From: CAYOLL01 sp964404765 [NCBI: uncultured Gemmatimonadota bacterium]
GTDB lineage: Bacteria > 4572-55
Length of the DNA: 17,015 nucleotides
NCBI GenBank assembly: GCA_964404765.1
Contig: CAYOLL010000132.1
Coordinates: 1-17,015, forward strand
Direction: 5' to 3'
Positions 16,021 to 17,015 of this stretch are shown here, in pieces. A model generated the notes under the pieces. It was not told the origin of the DNA, made no database searches, and was given only the letters and a program-made list of their open reading frames with translations. Made by a program: the position numbers and the translations under genes. Numbering within the stretch: position 1 is the stretch's first letter; every line of letters starts with the position of its first letter.

Positions 16021-16035
16021 ATGAATAATCCAGGT
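16021..16035 (+). repeat. Dispersed intergenic motif, copy 7
   Basis: ATGAATAATCCAGGT, one or two changes from the others, preceded by 'cgagcatttcgtggttattt'. It lies 48 bp before the GTG at 16084. Confidence 0.45.
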
Positions 16036-16083
16036 TTAAGATTTACCTTGCATTAGCAGGACTTTTTCATGTAAATTGTTCTT

Positions 16084-16350
16084 GTGAAAATACTATTAAA
16101 CTCTAAAATTCAAGCCTTTTGGCAACGCTATGACGATCGTCGGGTGTTGGCGGCTTTAGCCTCGCCGGCGCTGTCTTTTGACGCCTTTTTGTCGCACTGG
16201 CTGGCGGTTTATCGCGGCTGGCGTCTATCCACCCACGTCAGCCGGGCCTATGAACTGGATCTGGCCGATCATATTCGGTTGCAACAAGCTTTTGCCCGAT
16301 TGGGAAAACTGGAAAATGAACGAAATCACGCAAACGCTCCTGGATATTGA
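16084..16350 (+). CDS. 88-residue hypothetical protein paired with nucleotidyltransferase
   Basis: The frame opens at GTG 16084 with no ribosome site, so the start is uncertain. The product is basic and aromatic-rich in its first half (IQAFWQRYDDRRVLAAL), with helical segments through residue ~80. It has no signal peptide or recognised family. It overlaps the start of the nucleotidyltransferase gene by 35 bp, a layout that implies translational coupling and a joint function, as in two-gene toxin-antitoxin modules. Whether it is an antitoxin or partner is inference from gene layout only. Confidence 0.6.
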   Translation: MKILLNSKIQAFWQRYDDRRVLAALASPALSFDAFLSHWLAVYRGWRLSTHVSRAYELDLADHIRLQQAFARLGKLENERNHANAPGY

Positions 16351-16882
16351 TCAAATTTGTCAGGATCATGACCTGCCGTATGCCGTGATTGGCGGCATCG
16401 CCGGGATTGTCCACGGCCATCTGCGCACCACCCAGGATATTGACCTAACCATTGCCGGCGATTTAGCACAGTTGGAACGCATTGTACAGAGCTTTGCCGC
16501 CAAATTTTTCCCGGCGGTGGAAAACCCGCTCGCTTTTTTTCAGGAACTGTTTGTTCTGCCCTTACAGCATCACCAAACCGGAGTCCGGGTGGATATTACC
16601 GCCGGCCTGTCCGGTTTTGAACAGCAGATGATTCAACGCAGCCGGCGCCTTGTTTTTGACACAGCCACAATCAATGTTTGCACGGTGGAGGACCTGATTC
16701 TGTTTAAGCTGTTTGCCGACCGGGATAAGGATCGGCTGGATGTCGCCGCCCTCTACCAACTGCATCACAATCATCTTGATATCGCCTATCTGACCGCTCA
16801 GACCGCCCAATTTGTCGAACTGGATCGCCCGGATATTGCCCAAAAATTAGCGGCGCTTCTCAAAACAAACCGTCAGGCATAG
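16316..16882 (+). CDS. AbiEii/MNT-like nucleotidyltransferase family protein
   Basis: 188 residues from ATG 16316; the open frame extends further upstream, but family similarity begins near this Met. The nucleotidyltransferase fold is clear: AVIGGIAGIVHGHLRTTQDI (23-42) gives the GG motif and then D41 and D43 of TQDIDL. The third carboxylate is D93 in GVRVDI. The C-terminal block VEDLILFKLFADRDKDRLDV (124-143) is typical of the AbiEii/DUF6036-type families. Relatives transfer NMP groups, often to tRNA or a partner protein, as toxins or antitoxins in phage defence. It lies between the cas4 remnant and cas1 on the opposite strand, and its stop overlaps the cas4 end by 10 bp. Specific substrate unknown. 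Confidence 0.85.
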   Translation: MNEITQTLLDIDQICQDHDLPYAVIGGIAGIVHGHLRTTQDIDLTIAGDLAQLERIVQSFAAKFFPAVENPLAFFQELFVLPLQHHQTGVRVDITAGLSGFEQQMIQRSRRLVFDTATINVCTVEDLILFKLFADRDKDRLDVAALYQLHHNHLDIAYLTAQTAQFVELDRPDIAQKLAALLKTNRQA

Positions 16883-16963
16883 CAGAATTCAAAATAAGCG
16901 CACTTCTTACAGAACGACTTTTTAACCTCAATGGGCGGCGGCTTTTCCGCGTCCACGATGCCG
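16873..16963 (-). pseudogene. cas4: cas4 C-terminal remnant
   Basis: The minus-strand frame from 16963 to the TGA at 16873 encodes GIVDAEKPPPIEVKKS then FCKKCAYFEFCYA. This is the characteristic end of Cas4 (PD-(D/E)XK nuclease): a PPP segment followed by CxxC...C, three of the cysteines that hold the iron-sulfur cluster. Upstream of the Gly codon, similarity stops exactly at a TGT that begins an IS21-like end, and an in-frame TAA follows within it. All nuclease motifs and the fourth cysteine lie beyond the window. Cas4 normally trims prespacers with Cas1-Cas2 and precedes cas1 on the same strand, as here. Confidence 0.8.
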
Positions 16964-17015
16964 TGTAAATCGGCACATTAAATTGTACCAAAAATCGGCA
17001 AATAAAAGTGTACCA
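16964..17015. mobile_element. Probable IS21-family terminus
   Basis: Starts with TGT at the point where cas4 similarity ends, and contains two tandem 24-bp copies of AAATCGGCA-N6-9-TGTACCA (16967-16990 and 16992-17015). A TGT end with repeated transposase-binding motifs is the pattern of IS21-type ends. The window stops at the second copy, so istA/istB cannot be seen. Confidence 0.55.

Larger units (their letters stand above)
15392..16083. other. Repeat-filled gap upstream of cas1
   Basis: About 690 bp without a convincing gene between divergent cas1 and the gene at 16084. It contains two copies of a 113-bp MITE, two dispersed-motif copies, a 14-bp inverted repeat around the first MITE, and low-complexity 'ttcgtgtgtttcg' DNA. 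The promoter of cas1 should lie near 15400-15480, but no clear -35/-10 pair is visible. Confidence 0.6.

Overview
The window looks like a piece of a bacterial chromosome from the FCB side of the tree (Bacteroidota, Calditrichota, KSB1 or a similar candidate phylum). This is inferred from the giant two-component-propeller sensors with Y_Y_Y domains, the decayed 'cgcaaagacgcaaag'-type and 'ctttgtggc' intergenic repeats, heptanucleotide CAATG arrays, and weak or absent Shine-Dalgarno sites on several genes. No rRNA, tRNA or housekeeping marker is present, so the phylum is not proven.

Left part (1-9947, + strand): two very large paralogous sensors flank a small DUF2283 gene. The first (71-3949) has a periplasmic propeller, Y_Y_Y, one membrane segment, a GAF-like region and a complete histidine kinase. 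The second (4392-9947) carries the same ectodomain twice in tandem, then one membrane segment and a SpoIIE/PP2C phosphatase. Related sensing domains are thus wired to a kinase and to a phosphatase. No cognate receiver, STAS or anti-sigma gene is in the window.

Middle (9948-12381): a gene-poor stretch holds decayed repeats and a 141-bp non-autonomous element with 18-bp terminal inverted repeats and an exact 15-bp target duplication. It is followed by a strong intrinsic terminator, a sigma70-like promoter, three small genes (45 aa membrane peptide, possible 29 aa divergent membrane peptide, 92 aa soluble protein), and an N-terminally truncated minus-strand frame that resembles the nuclease domain of a phage terminase large subunit.

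Right part (12549-17015): a CRISPR adaptation locus on the minus strand, in the order cas4 remnant, cas1, cas2, leader, array (13 repeats, 12 spacers). There are no interference genes in the window. The locus is riddled with repeats. A heptamer array sits in frame inside cas1, another ends one base before the cas2 start codon, a third lies just past the cas1 stop, and a run of REP-like hairpins separates cas1 from cas2. Two copies of a 113-bp MITE, each with its own perfect 8-bp target duplication, and a nucleotidyltransferase gene pair on the opposite strand separate cas4 from cas1. Only the last ~29 codons of cas4 remain, cut by what looks like the end of an IS21-type element on which the window stops. 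The main message is a CRISPR adaptation module being invaded by repeats while cas1 and cas2 keep their reading frames and key residues.
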